The position numbers and the translations under genes were made by a program. A DNA stretch of 64,000 bases, from positions 1,178,001 to 1,242,000 of the forward strand of contig NZ_CP133018.1 in NCBI RefSeq assembly GCF_030866785.1, given 5' to 3'. The stretch comes from Agromyces protaetiae (GTDB lineage: Bacteria; Actinomycetota; Actinomycetes; Actinomycetales; Microbacteriaceae). Below are positions 53,464 to 63,499 of the stretch, in pieces. The notes beneath the pieces are model-generated. The model searched no databases. It saw nothing but the letters and a program-made list of their open reading frames with translations, and was not told the DNA's origin. Each line of letters starts with the position of its first letter. The first letter of the stretch is position 1.

Positions 53464-55226
53464 GTGAGACCACGATCGGATCGAACATGCAGCACGACGC
53501 AGCGAACGCCGAGCGCCCGCTCCTCGAGATCAAGGACCTCGAGGTCGGGTTCAAGACCCAGACGGGCATGGTCAAGGCCGTCGACGGCGTGAACATCACG
53601 CTCTACCGCGGTCAGAGCCTCGCGATCGTCGGTGAGTCGGGCTCCGGCAAGTCGACGACCGCGCACGCGATCATCAACCTGCTCCCGGGCAGCGGTCGCG
53701 TCACAGGCGGGGAGATCCTGCTCGACGGGCAGGACCTGACCAAGGCGTCCAAGAAAGAGATGGAGTCGGTCCGCGGCCGCAAGATCGGCTTCGTGCCCCA
53801 GGACCCGATGTCGAACCTCAACCCGGTGTGGTCCATCGGCTTCCAGGTCGAAGAGGGCATCCGCGCGAACGGCATCGCGACCGGGCGCAAGGAGGTCAAG
53901 AAGCGCGCGATCGAGGTGCTCAAGCAGGCCGGCCTGCACGACGCCGACCGGCGGCTGAAGCAGTTCCCGCACCAGTTCTCCGGCGGCATGCGGCAGCGTG
54001 TGCTGATCGGCATGGGACTCGCGGCCGACCCGCAACTCCTGATCGCCGACGAGCCGACGTCCGCGCTCGACGTCACGGTGCAGCGCGTCATCCTCGACCA
54101 CCTCGAGTCGCTGACCCGTGAGCTCGGCACGACCCTGTTGTTCATCACGCACGACCTCGGCCTCGCGGCCGAGCGTGCCGAGCAGCTCGTGGTCATGTAC
54201 AAGGGCCGCGTCGTCGAGTCGGGGCCGTCGCGCGAGATCCTCGAGAACCCGCAGCACCCGTACACGCAGCGACTCGTGGCCGCGGCCCCGAGCCTCGCGT
54301 CGCGCCGCATCCAGGCGACCGGCAGCATTCACGCCGCCGAGGAGTCGATGAGCGCCGACGCGGAGTCCGCCGCGGGTGAGGCGATCGACCTGATCGCCAC
54401 GGCCGAGGCCCGCGCCGAGGCGCTCGAGTCCGCAGCGTCGCAACCGCCCGCGATCATCGTCGAGAACCTCACGAAGGTCTTCAAGATCCGCGGATCGGGC
54501 GACTTCACCGCGGTCGACCAGGTGTCGTTCCAGATCCCGAAGGGATCGACGACCGCGCTCGTCGGCGAGTCGGGTTCCGGGAAGTCGACCGTCGCGAAGA
54601 TGCTGTTGAAGCTCGAGAGCAGCACCTCCGGCAAGATCGTCGTCGGCGGCAAGGACCTCGCGAGCGTCACCGGCAAAGAGCTGTTCGACCTGCGCAGCCG
54701 CATGCAGCCGGTCTTCCAGGACCCGTACGGCTCGCTGAATCCGCTCCGCAACATCGGCAATACCATCGGCGAGCCGCTGAACACCCACAATGTGGGCACG
54801 CGTGCGACGCGGCGCGAGCGGGTATTCGAGCTCCTCGACCAGGTCTCGCTGCCGCGGACGCTCGCGGGGCGGTACCCCAATGAGCTGTCCGGCGGTCAGC
54901 GTCAGCGCATCGCGATCGCGCGGGCGCTTGCGTTGAAGCCCGAGATCCTCGTCCTCGACGAGGCCGTCTCGGCGCTCGACGTGCTCGTGCAGGCGCAGAT
55001 CCTCCGGCTGCTCGCGGACCTGCAGGGCGAGCTCGACCTGACCTACCTGTTCATCACGCACGACCTCGCGGTCGTCCGAGTCATCGCGGACCACGTGTGT
55101 GTGATGCGGAAGGGCAAGATCGTCGAGGCCGCGACCACCGACGAGGTGTTCGAGACCCCGAAGGAGCAGTACACGAAGGACCTGCTCGCGGCGATCCCTG
55201 GAGCGAACCTCAAGCTGGGCGCGTAG
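53460..55226 (+). CDS. Dual ATP-binding protein of the peptide ABC transporter (fused DppD-DppF)
   Basis: The protein has 588 residues with two complete ABC ATPases in one chain. Domain 1 (about 20-270) has Walker A GESGSGKSTTAHA, signature FSGGMRQRVLIG and ADEPTSALDVT. Domain 2 (about 335-585) has GESGSGKSTVAKML, LSGGQRQRIAIARAL and LDEAVSALDVL. The linker (about 290-330) is Ala/Glu-rich. The ATG overlaps the permease stop by four bases. Domain 2 has Asp-Glu-Ala rather than Asp-Glu-Pro in Walker B, which is common in the second domain. A strong hairpin follows 12 nt after the stop. Confidence 0.95.
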   Translation: MSETTIGSNMQHDAANAERPLLEIKDLEVGFKTQTGMVKAVDGVNITLYRGQSLAIVGESGSGKSTTAHAIINLLPGSGRVTGGEILLDGQDLTKASKKEMESVRGRKIGFVPQDPMSNLNPVWSIGFQVEEGIRANGIATGRKEVKKRAIEVLKQAGLHDADRRLKQFPHQFSGGMRQRVLIGMGLAADPQLLIADEPTSALDVTVQRVILDHLESLTRELGTTLLFITHDLGLAAERAEQLVVMYKGRVVESGPSREILENPQHPYTQRLVAAAPSLASRRIQATGSIHAAEESMSADAESAAGEAIDLIATAEARAEALESAASQPPAIIVENLTKVFKIRGSGDFTAVDQVSFQIPKGSTTALVGESGSGKSTVAKMLLKLESSTSGKIVVGGKDLASVTGKELFDLRSRMQPVFQDPYGSLNPLRNIGNTIGEPLNTHNVGTRATRRERVFELLDQVSLPRTLAGRYPNELSGGQRQRIAIARALALKPEILVLDEAVSALDVLVQAQILRLLADLQGELDLTYLFITHDLAVVRVIADHVCVMRKGKIVEAATTDEVFETPKEQYTKDLLAAIPGANLKLGA

Positions 55227-55238
55227 CGCCCCGCACGA

Positions 55239-55278
55239 ACGGATGCCTCGGCCGCAGAACTGCGGCCGAGGCATCCGT
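55239..55278. terminator. Terminator of the peptide ABC operon
   Basis: A perfect 19-bp stem (55239-55257 with 55260-55278) has an AA loop. The stem starts ACGGATGCCTCGG, the same base as the phoH/fumC and typA hairpins. Confidence 0.8.
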
Positions 55279-55354
55279 CGTCTCCGGGGCGAGCTGAAGC
55301 GAGCTGCGCATGCGGCGCAGCGCCGCGCGGGCCAGCCATATCTGTCGATCCCTC

Positions 55355-55435
55355 CCTTGCTCAGGAACGCTGCGTGGACACGCCGGCGCTGTGCGCCGCA
55401 GCTGCGGCGTGTCCTGCGGATCTTCCTGAGCAAGG
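55355..55435. repeat. Long-span inverted repeat (element type A, copy 2)
   Basis: CCTTGCTCAGGAA (55355-55367) and its complement (55423-55435) enclose an inner inverted pair GGACACGCCG / CGGCGTGTCC. Both this and the copy at 19253 contain GCTCAGGAA and TTCCTGAGC at their ends and have total lengths of 81 and 85 bp. It fills much of the 374-bp gap between the ABC operon and typA, which has no gene. Confidence 0.7.
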
Positions 55436-55490
55436 ACACCGGGCCCTCCGGGCCGAGCTGCTCCTGAGCCGGGTACCCGGCGCGTGCCGG

Positions 55491-55496
55491 TACACT
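55491..55496 (+). promoter_or_regulatory. Candidate -10 (TACACT) for typA
   Basis: TACACT lies 104 nt before the typA ATG, giving a leader of about 95 nt. No clear -35. Confidence 0.4.
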
Positions 55497-55600
55497 GGGT
55501 GCGGCGTGCGCCCGGTTCTGGTGCGCTCGCTTCCCAGATCTCTCGCCGCAGGCTGGCGTCCGTGCTGCCGCAGCGTCCATCTCACGCAAGGACTTCTTTC

Positions 55601-57505
<1,905 letters not shown>

Positions 57506-57538
57506 GCGCCGACCGGCGGGGCTGCCGGCTGAGCGAGC

Positions 57539-57590
57539 GGATGCCTCGCGCCACGGATGCCATGAATACGGGTGGCGGCGCGAGGCATCC
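57539..57590. terminator. Terminator hairpin after typA
   Basis: A 14-bp stem GGATGCCTCGCGCC (57539-57552) pairs with 57577-57590, loop 24 nt, starting 33 nt after the stop. Third terminator with the GGATGCCTC base. Confidence 0.7.
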
Positions 57591-57614
57591 ATTCATTCGC
57601 ATTGATGAAATCCT

Positions 57615-57635
57615 CAAGAACCGAGGAGGTTCTTG
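57615..57635 (+). promoter_or_regulatory. Hairpin in the leader of the M23 peptidase gene
   Basis: CAAGAACC-GAGGA-GGTTCTTG is an 8-bp stem in an unusually AT-rich stretch (57590-57640), about 120 nt upstream of the start codon. It could be a promoter-proximal RNA structure or an operator. No known riboswitch pattern is seen. Confidence 0.4.
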
Positions 57636-57751
57636 CCAGGGGAGCCACGTACCGTGGCGTGCGTCCGTTATCGCATCGTGACCTGCGCGTGCCTTTCCCG
57701 CGTTCCCTACAGGCCGGTGCGGAGCCCGAACCCCCTGAACTCCCTGCATAT

Positions 57752-58528
57752 ATGAGCTCCAGCCTGCGTGGCCGCCGTGCGGCCCCCATCACCACCCCTG
57801 CCCGCCCCTCCCGCCGCCGCACCGCGCGTGCCGCCCTGCCCGCGCTGGCGATGACCTTCGCCGGCGGCCTGCTGCTCGCCACGAGCGTGCCCGCCATCGC
57901 CGTCTCGGCGACGGCGGAGGGTCCGGTGGACAGCGTCTACGAGCCTGTCGTGCACGACGAGATCCTCGCCGCTCCACAGCAGATCACCGTCGACAGCGAC
58001 GCGACCCCCAGAGCGGTGCCCGCCGAGGCATACTCGGTCGAGGCCGCACCGCCGCCGATCATCTCCGAAGTCGCGAGCCTCGGTGCCGTGCCGATCCTCA
58101 ACACCGACCTGGTCGTGTGGCCGGTGCTCGACCCGTCGCGCACGAGCGACGGGTTCGGCCCGCGCTCCGCGCCCTGTTCCGGTTGCTCGACGAACCACGA
58201 CGGCGTCGACTTCAACCCGGGCGCGGGCACGCCCGTGATGTCGATCGCCGACGGCGTGGTCGTGCTCGCGACCGAGGCCGGCGGCGGCCTCGGCGTCAAC
58301 GTCGAGGTGCAGCACAACATCGACGGCGAGCTCATCACGAGCTCGTACGCCCACATGCAGTACGGCTCGCTCGCCGTGTCGGTCGGCCAGCAGGTCACCG
58401 CAGGCCAGCAGCTCGGCCTCGTCGGGTCCACCGGTCAGTCGACCGGACCGCACCTGCACCTCGAGATGTTCGGGGCCGACGGCGTGCGGTTCGACGGCTT
58501 CGCCTGGCTTCACGCCCGCCTCGGCTGA
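57752..58528 (+). CDS. Secreted M23 (LytM-like) peptidase domain protein
   Basis: The protein has 258 residues. A basic N-terminus (RGRRAAPITTPARPSRRRTA) precedes a signal helix (about 28-55, ALPALAMTFAGGLLLATSVPAIAV), a linker, and the M23 domain (about 130-255). Zinc-site motifs NHDGVDFNPGAGTP and HLHLEMFGADGVRF are present, with SSYAHMQYGSLAV between. It likely cleaves or binds peptidoglycan cross-links. Met at 57752 is the last start before the signal; earlier in-frame starts (57572, 57605) would add an unlikely leader. The expected first domain is small, so it may act alone or as an activator. Confidence 0.85.
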   Translation: MSSSLRGRRAAPITTPARPSRRRTARAALPALAMTFAGGLLLATSVPAIAVSATAEGPVDSVYEPVVHDEILAAPQQITVDSDATPRAVPAEAYSVEAAPPPIISEVASLGAVPILNTDLVVWPVLDPSRTSDGFGPRSAPCSGCSTNHDGVDFNPGAGTPVMSIADGVVVLATEAGGGLGVNVEVQHNIDGELITSSYAHMQYGSLAVSVGQQVTAGQQLGLVGSTGQSTGPHLHLEMFGADGVRFDGFAWLHARLG

Positions 58529-58565
58529 CCGCGCACCGTCCGCTCGCGCGACACCCGGTCGTGTT

Positions 58566-58614
58566 GTCGCGCGAATCGCCCGTAGCCCGGCAGGGATGGG
58601 GCGATTTGCGCGAC
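58566..58614. terminator. Convergent terminator hairpin (M23 gene / crotonase gene)
   Basis: Arms GTCGCGCGAATCGCCC (58566-58581) and 58599-58614 pair with one mismatch; loop 17 nt. It lies between the stops at 58528 and 58672 and can serve both strands. Confidence 0.65.
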
Positions 58615-58671
58615 ACCGGGGCGTGGTGTGGCTCGGGGCCGGACGGGCTCGGGCGGGCTGGGGCGCCGCGG

Positions 58672-59466
58672 TCAGGCCCCGAAGCGCGGCTCGCGCTTCT
58701 CGAGGAACGCGGCGACGCCCTCGCGCATGTCCTCCGTGCGGAACGCGTCGCCGAAGCCCTCGATCTCGAGCGCGCTCGCGCGCTCGGTCGGCGTGCCCGC
58801 GGCGTCGGTCAGCACGCGCTTCGCCAGGGCGACGGCCGACCAGGAGTTCGCAGCGACGGCGTCGATCGTCTCGCGCGCGCCGGCGAGCAGCGACGCCCGG
58901 TCGGGGAAGCGCTTGGCAACGAGCCCGGCCGCGACGGCCTCGTCGACGTCGATGCGCCGCCCGGTGTAGATGAGCTCCCGGGCCCGTGCCGGGCCGACGA
59001 GCCGGGGGAGCCGCACCGTGCCGCCGAAACCGGGGATGAGTCCGAGGTGCACCTCGGGCTGGCCGAAGGCCGAGGAATCCGTCGCGTAGATCAGGTCGCA
59101 CGCGAGCGCGATCTCGAGCCCGCCACCCAGCGCGAACCCGTCGACCGCGGCGATGACGGGCGCGGGGAACGCTTCGATCGCGGCCGCGGCCTCGTGGCCG
59201 AGTCGAGCGAGCTCGGTCGCGTCATCCGCCGACAGCTCCGACATGGCCCGGATGTCGGCGCCCGCGATGAACGCGCGCCCGCCCTCGCCCGTGAGGATGA
59301 CGCCTCGCACGGCGGCCCCGTCGTCCGTGAGCTCGGCGAACGCCGCGATGAGCGCCCGGAGCACCTCGGCCGAGAGTGCGTTGAGCGCCTTCGGCCGGTC
59401 GACCGTCACGATCGCCACCGCACCGTCGCGCTCGATGCGTACGGGTTCCGCCTGCTCGTTCACCAT
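58672..59466 (-). CDS. Enoyl-CoA hydratase/isomerase (crotonase) family protein
   Basis: The protein has 264 residues. Oxyanion-hole elements are GGRAFIAGADIRAM and AVDGFALGGGLEIALACDLIYA. The two catalytic glutamates of true hydratases are probably those in GGGLEIALA... and FGQPEVHLGLIPGFGGTVRL; the second Glu is present, supporting hydratase activity over isomerase. The likely reaction is hydration of trans-2-enoyl-CoA in beta-oxidation, but specificity is open. It is monocistronic, with ATG start and no partner genes nearby. Confidence 0.9.
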   Translation of the reverse strand: MVNEQAEPVRIERDGAVAIVTVDRPKALNALSAEVLRALIAAFAELTDDGAAVRGVILTGEGGRAFIAGADIRAMSELSADDATELARLGHEAAAAIEAFPAPVIAAVDGFALGGGLEIALACDLIYATDSSAFGQPEVHLGLIPGFGGTVRLPRLVGPARARELIYTGRRIDVDEAVAAGLVAKRFPDRASLLAGARETIDAVAANSWSAVALAKRVLTDAAGTPTERASALEIEGFGDAFRTEDMREGVAAFLEKREPRFGA

Positions 59467-59634
59467 GGTCGTGAGTCCCTCCGATCGCCCGGTCGTCTCC
59501 GGCTCACGCTACCGCGCGACGCGCCGATGCACCCCGTCGAGTCACGTGCGACCGGATCTCGGGACGCCTGCTCCTGCGGCGGTCGCGACTCGACCGGCGG
59601 ACCCCAGGGCCAGGGCGGGTTCAGCTGCCGGCGG

Positions 59635-59640
59635 TACACT
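59635..59640 (+). promoter_or_regulatory. Candidate -10 (TACACT), leaderless lipoprotein gene
   Basis: TACACT ends 7 nt before the ATG at 59648, so the mRNA should be leaderless or nearly so. Confidence 0.5.
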
Positions 59641-59647
59641 TCGACGC

Positions 59648-60100
59648 ATGCGCACCCCCCGCCACTCCCGAGTCATCGCGGCGCTCTTCGCCGCCGGAAT
59701 CGCCGCAGCGGCACTCACCGGGTGCACGGCGGGGCCGCTGCAGGACATCGTCGGCCAGCAGGCCGAGGAGGCCATCGAGGGCGCGACCGGGAACGACGTC
59801 AACCTCGGCGGCGGCGAACTGCCGACCGGTTTCCCCGGCGAGGTGCCGCTCGTCGACGGCGAGATCTCGTTCTCGGCCGGCAGCGGCGGCGCCGAGGGCT
59901 GGATCGTCACGATCGATCCGCAGGCCGCCGACGCGGTCGCCGCGGCGACCGCGGCCCTCGAGGCCGGCGGGTTCCTGCCAGAGGCCGCCTTCGAGGGGGT
60001 CGACCTCGGTGCGAAGATCTTCTCGAACGGCACCTATCTCGTGCTGCTCTCCGGCGACGATCAGGGCGTCATGTACACCGTCACGCCAGTGGCGCAGTGA
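59648..60100 (+). CDS. Small lipoprotein of unknown function
   Basis: The protein has 150 residues. The signal (MRTPRHSRVIAALFAAGIAA) ends in the lipobox AALTGC at about residue 26. The mature part has LPTGFPGEVPLVDGEISFSA and a GWIVTIDPQAADAVAAATAALEAGGF segment, a small alpha/beta layout. Similar short lipoproteins beside DUF6113 and fdxA occur in Microbacteriaceae. No named domain is recognised. The start overlaps no other gene; its stop overlaps the next GTG by four bases. Confidence 0.75.
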   Translation: MRTPRHSRVIAALFAAGIAAAALTGCTAGPLQDIVGQQAEEAIEGATGNDVNLGGGELPTGFPGEVPLVDGEISFSAGSGGAEGWIVTIDPQAADAVAAATAALEAGGFLPEAAFEGVDLGAKIFSNGTYLVLLSGDDQGVMYTVTPVAQ

Positions 60101-60555
60101 ACGCGATGACCGCCGCGAGCACGACACCCTCGACCGCGGCTCCGCGCAATCCGATCATGCTCGGCATCGCCGGGTTCCTCGTCGGCGTGCTGTTCGGTGC
60201 GGTCGGCACGATCGGTCACCGGCATGCGATCCGCCTGGGCGAGGTCACGATCCCCTGGGGCCTCGTGGCCGCGCTCGCGGGCGTCGCGGCGCTCCTCATC
60301 GGCCTGCGGCTGCTCGCCGGCCGGCTCGCGGCGGGAGCGGCCGCGCTGGGCGTGATCGCGATCGTGGCCCTCTTCTCGCTGCCGGGCCTCGGCGGCTCGA
60401 TCCTCGTTCCCGGGACGATGGTCGGCACCGTCTGGGCCGTCGGCCCCGCGCTCATCGCGGTGTTCGTCGTCGCCTGGCCCTCGTCGAGCGCGTTCCGCCG
60501 CAGCGGTCCGGCCGCGGGCGCGGGGGCAGCCGCACCCCCGGCGTCCGCGGCATAG
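60097..60555 (+). CDS. Membrane protein, DUF6113-like
   Basis: The protein is 152 residues from a GTG that overlaps the lipoprotein stop (GTGA), or 149 from the ATG at 60106. Four helices: [62 protein letters not shown] and [19 protein letters not shown]. The last two and the gene position (before fdxA and dapC) fit DUF6113, of unknown role. The C-terminus is Ala/Pro-rich. Confidence 0.75.
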   Translation: MNAMTAASTTPSTAAPRNPIMLGIAGFLVGVLFGAVGTIGHRHAIRLGEVTIPWGLVAALAGVAALLIGLRLLAGRLAAGAAALGVIAIVALFSLPGLGGSILVPGTMVGTVWAVGPALIAVFVVAWPSSSAFRRSGPAAGAGAAAPPASAA

Positions 60556-60558
60556 ACT
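60553..60558 (+). promoter_or_regulatory. Candidate -10 (TAGACT) for fdxA
   Basis: TAGACT overlaps the stop codon of the DUF6113-like gene, 40 nt before the fdxA GTG. Confidence 0.4.
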
Positions 60559-60598
60559 GAATTGCACCCGCAGCTCCTCGAAGGGAATCGCGCCCACC

Positions 60599-60919
60599 GT
60601 GACCTATGTCATCGCTCTTCCGTGTGTCGACCTCAAAGACCGCGCCTGCATCGACGAGTGTCCCGTCGACTGCATCTACGAGGGCGACCGCATGCTGTAC
60701 ATCCACCCCGACGAGTGCGTCGACTGCGGTGCGTGCGAGCCGGTGTGCCCGGTCGAGGCGATCTACTACGAAGACGACCTGCCCGAGCAGTGGGCCGACT
60801 ACTACAAGGCCAACGTCGAGTTCTTCGACGACGTCGGCTCCCCGGGCGGCGCGGCGAAGATCGGCGTCATCCCGAAGGACCACGCCGTGGTCATGGCCCT
60901 GCCGCCGCAGGATCACTGA
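60599..60919 (+). CDS. fdxA: 7Fe ferredoxin
   Basis: The protein is 106 residues from a GTG. Cluster ligands are in [22 protein letters not shown] and [21 protein letters not shown], the arrangement of [3Fe-4S][4Fe-4S] ferredoxins of actinobacteria. It is a soluble electron carrier, possibly for cytochromes P450 or IspH; which partner it serves is not shown. Its stop precedes dapC by one base. Confidence 0.95.
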   Translation: MTYVIALPCVDLKDRACIDECPVDCIYEGDRMLYIHPDECVDCGACEPVCPVEAIYYEDDLPEQWADYYKANVEFFDDVGSPGGAAKIGVIPKDHAVVMALPPQDH

Positions 60920-60920
60920 C

Positions 60921-62033
60921 GTGGGGCTCGGCGCCCTCCCCGACTACCCGTGGGACCTGATGACCCCGTACCGGGAACGCGCTGACGCGCATCCCGGCGG
61001 CGTCGTGGACCTGTCGATCGGTTCACCGGTCGATCCGACCCCCGAGCTCATCCGCGACGCGCTCGCTGCGGCGACCGACGCGCATGCCTATCCGACGACG
61101 GTCGGCACGCCGGCGCTCCGTCAGGCGATCGTGGATTGGTACGCGCGCCGCCGCGGCGTGCCCGGGCTCACGGTCGCGCAGGTGCTGCCCACGATCGGCT
61201 CGAAAGAGCTCGTGGCGCTGCTGCCGTTCCTGCTCGGCCTCGGTGAGGGCGATGTCGTCGTGCATCCTCGCGCCGCGTACCCGACCTACGAGATAGGTGC
61301 GGTGTTCGCGGGTGCGACGTCGTTCGCGTCCGACCATCCGGCCGAGTGGCCCGAAGCCACGCGGCTGGTCTGGCTCAACAGCCCTGGGAACCCCGACGGC
61401 CGGGTGCTCGGCGTCGCCGAGTTGCGTGCCGCGCGCGCTCGGGCACGCGAGCTCGGCGCCTGGATCGTCGCCGACGAGTGCTACGCAGAGCTCGGCTGGG
61501 AGGGCGGCTGGGCGGATGCCCCGGTGCCGAGCCTGCTCGATCCGCGGGTCACCGACGGCGACCTCGACCGCACGCTCGCGATCTACTCGCTCTCGAAGCA
61601 GTCGAACCTGGCCGGGTACCGCGCCGCGTTCGTCGCCGGCTGCTCCGATTCGATCGCACGGCTGACGACGGCCCGCAAGCACGCCGGTCTGATGCTGCCC
61701 GCGCCACTGCAGGCGGCGATGACCGTCGCGCTCGGCGACGATGCGCACGTACGAGCCCAGAAGGCCCGCTACCGAGCTCGCCGCGAGGTGCTGAAGCCCG
61801 CGCTCGAGGCCGCCGGGTTCCGCATCGACCACAGCGAGGCCGGGCTCTATCTCTGGGCGACCGAGGGCCGCGACGCGTGGGAGTCGATCGGCCGGCTCGC
61901 CGACCTCGGCATCGTGGCCGGTCCCGGTCACTTCTACGGCGTGCATTTCCCCGAGCACGTGCGGCTCTCGCTGACGGCGACCGATGATCGCGTGGCATCC
62001 GCCGCCGATCGTCTGCGGGCCGCACGCGGCTGA
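60921..62033 (+). CDS. dapC: Succinyldiaminopimelate transaminase
   Basis: This PLP aminotransferase of the lysine/diaminopimelate pathway acts on N-succinyl-2-amino-6-ketopimelate. It has 370 residues from a GTG one base after the fdxA stop. Fold-type I blocks: GGVVDLSIGSPVDPTPELIR, YPTTVGTPALRQAIVDWYARR, NSPGNPDGRVLGV, and the lysine motif IYSLSKQSNLAGYRAAF. The fdxA-dapC pair is the standard actinobacterial location for this enzyme, which supports the assignment over a general aspartate aminotransferase. Confidence 0.92.
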   Translation: MGLGALPDYPWDLMTPYRERADAHPGGVVDLSIGSPVDPTPELIRDALAAATDAHAYPTTVGTPALRQAIVDWYARRRGVPGLTVAQVLPTIGSKELVALLPFLLGLGEGDVVVHPRAAYPTYEIGAVFAGATSFASDHPAEWPEATRLVWLNSPGNPDGRVLGVAELRAARARARELGAWIVADECYAELGWEGGWADAPVPSLLDPRVTDGDLDRTLAIYSLSKQSNLAGYRAAFVAGCSDSIARLTTARKHAGLMLPAPLQAAMTVALGDDAHVRAQKARYRARREVLKPALEAAGFRIDHSEAGLYLWATEGRDAWESIGRLADLGIVAGPGHFYGVHFPEHVRLSLTATDDRVASAADRLRAARG

Positions 62034-62105
62034 CCAGCGTTGTGGATGCCGTGCAACGTCCGGGCGCATGACTTGGCGGATGCCACAGTGTGCCGTGGGC
62101 GCGTC

Positions 62106-62111
62106 TAGGCT
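62106..62111 (+). promoter_or_regulatory. Candidate -10 (TAGGCT) for gltA
   Basis: TAGGCT lies 74 nt before the gltA GTG. No clear -35. Confidence 0.4.
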
Positions 62112-62185
62112 GTAGTGGGCCGATGGCGCCGTCCGGCGCCCGGCAGAAGAGGGTGACCGCGCAAGTGACGATCACAGGAGGCGCC

Positions 62186-63496
62186 GTGAGCGACGTCCAG
62201 AACCCCGCGACCGGGCAGGCGCCCGCGTCCGCGAAACTGAACTTCCCCGGCGGCTCCGCCGAGTTCCCGATCCGCCCGGCGGTCGACGGGGCCTCGAGCA
62301 TCGACCTGTCGACGCTCACCCGGCAGACCGGCTTCACGGGCCTCGACTACGGCTTCGTCAATACCGCCTCGACGGAGTCGGCGATCACCTACATCGACGG
62401 CAACCAGGGCATCCTGCGCTACCGCGGGTATCCCATCGAGGAGCTCGCCGAGCACTCCACCTATCTCGAGGTCGCCTGGCTGCTCATGTACGGCGAGCTC
62501 CCCACGGCCGACGAGCTGGCCGAGTTCGACGAGAAGATCCGCCGGCACACCCTGCTGCACGAAGACCTGAAGCGGTTCTTCTCGGCGCTGCCGCACACGG
62601 CGCACCCGATGGCCGTGCTCTCGAGCGCGGTCGCCGCCCTCTCGACGTACTACGAGGACTCCTCCGACCCGCACGACCCCGCTCACGTCGAGCTCACGAG
62701 CATCCGCCTGCTGGCGAAGCTGCCCGTGATCGCCGCGTACGCGCACAAGAAGAGCATCGGGCAGGCGTTCCTGTACCCCGACAACTCGCTCGACTTCGTC
62801 GAGAACTTCCTGCGCCTGAACTTCGGCAACATGGCCGAGCCGTACACGATCGACCCGACCCTGGCGAAGGCGCTCGACCGGCTGCTCATCCTGCATGAGG
62901 ACCACGAGCAGAACGCGTCGACGTCGACGGTCCGCCTCGTCGGGTCGACGGGGGCGAACCTGTACTCGTCCATCTCCGCCGGCATCCAGGCCCTCTCAGG
63001 GCCGCTGCACGGCGGCGCCAACGAGGCCGTGCTGCAGATGCTCGGCCGCATCCAGGAGTCGGGCGAGGGCGTCGCGAAGTTCGTCGAGCGCGTCAAGCGC
63101 AAGGAAGACGGCGTGAAGCTCATGGGCTTCGGCCACCGGGTGTACAAGAACTACGACCCGCGCGCGAAGATCGTCAAGCAGTCGGCCGACTCGGTGCTCG
63201 AGGGCCTCGGCGTGAGCGACCCGCTGCTCGACATCGCGAAGGAGCTCGAGCAGTTCGCGCTCGAAGACGACTACTTCAAAGAGCGCAAGCTCTACCCGAA
63301 CGTGGACTTCTACACGGGCGTCATCTACAAGGCCATGGGCTTCCCGACACGCATGTTCACGGTGCTGTTCGCGATCGGCCGGCTGCCGGGCTGGATCGCG
63401 CACTGGCGCGAGATGAACCTCGACCCGCACACGAAGATCGGGCGCCCGCAGCAGCTCTACACGGGCGAGCCCGAGCGGCACCTGCCGCGGCGCTGA
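62186..63496 (+). CDS. gltA: Citrate synthase
   Basis: This enzyme condenses acetyl-CoA and oxaloacetate to citrate, the entry step of the TCA cycle. It has 436 residues from a GTG with AGGAGG 5 nt upstream. Catalytic blocks: GLDYGFVNTASTESAITYIDGNQGILRYRGYPIEELA, NASTSTVRLVGSTGANLYSSISAGIQALSGPLHGGANEAV (His) and LMGFGHRVYKNYDPRAK (His/Arg); the catalytic Asp lies in NVDFYTGVIYKAMG. Length and the NVDFYTG signature place it among hexameric type II enzymes. A GTG at 62165 is a weaker start. Confidence 0.97.
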   Translation: MSDVQNPATGQAPASAKLNFPGGSAEFPIRPAVDGASSIDLSTLTRQTGFTGLDYGFVNTASTESAITYIDGNQGILRYRGYPIEELAEHSTYLEVAWLLMYGELPTADELAEFDEKIRRHTLLHEDLKRFFSALPHTAHPMAVLSSAVAALSTYYEDSSDPHDPAHVELTSIRLLAKLPVIAAYAHKKSIGQAFLYPDNSLDFVENFLRLNFGNMAEPYTIDPTLAKALDRLLILHEDHEQNASTSTVRLVGSTGANLYSSISAGIQALSGPLHGGANEAVLQMLGRIQESGEGVAKFVERVKRKEDGVKLMGFGHRVYKNYDPRAKIVKQSADSVLEGLGVSDPLLDIAKELEQFALEDDYFKERKLYPNVDFYTGVIYKAMGFPTRMFTVLFAIGRLPGWIAHWREMNLDPHTKIGRPQQLYTGEPERHLPRR

Positions 63497-63499
63497 GCG

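Noticed and set aside
57591..57751. c-di-AMP (ydaO) riboswitch upstream of the M23 gene
   Set aside because: The conserved ydaO segments are absent.
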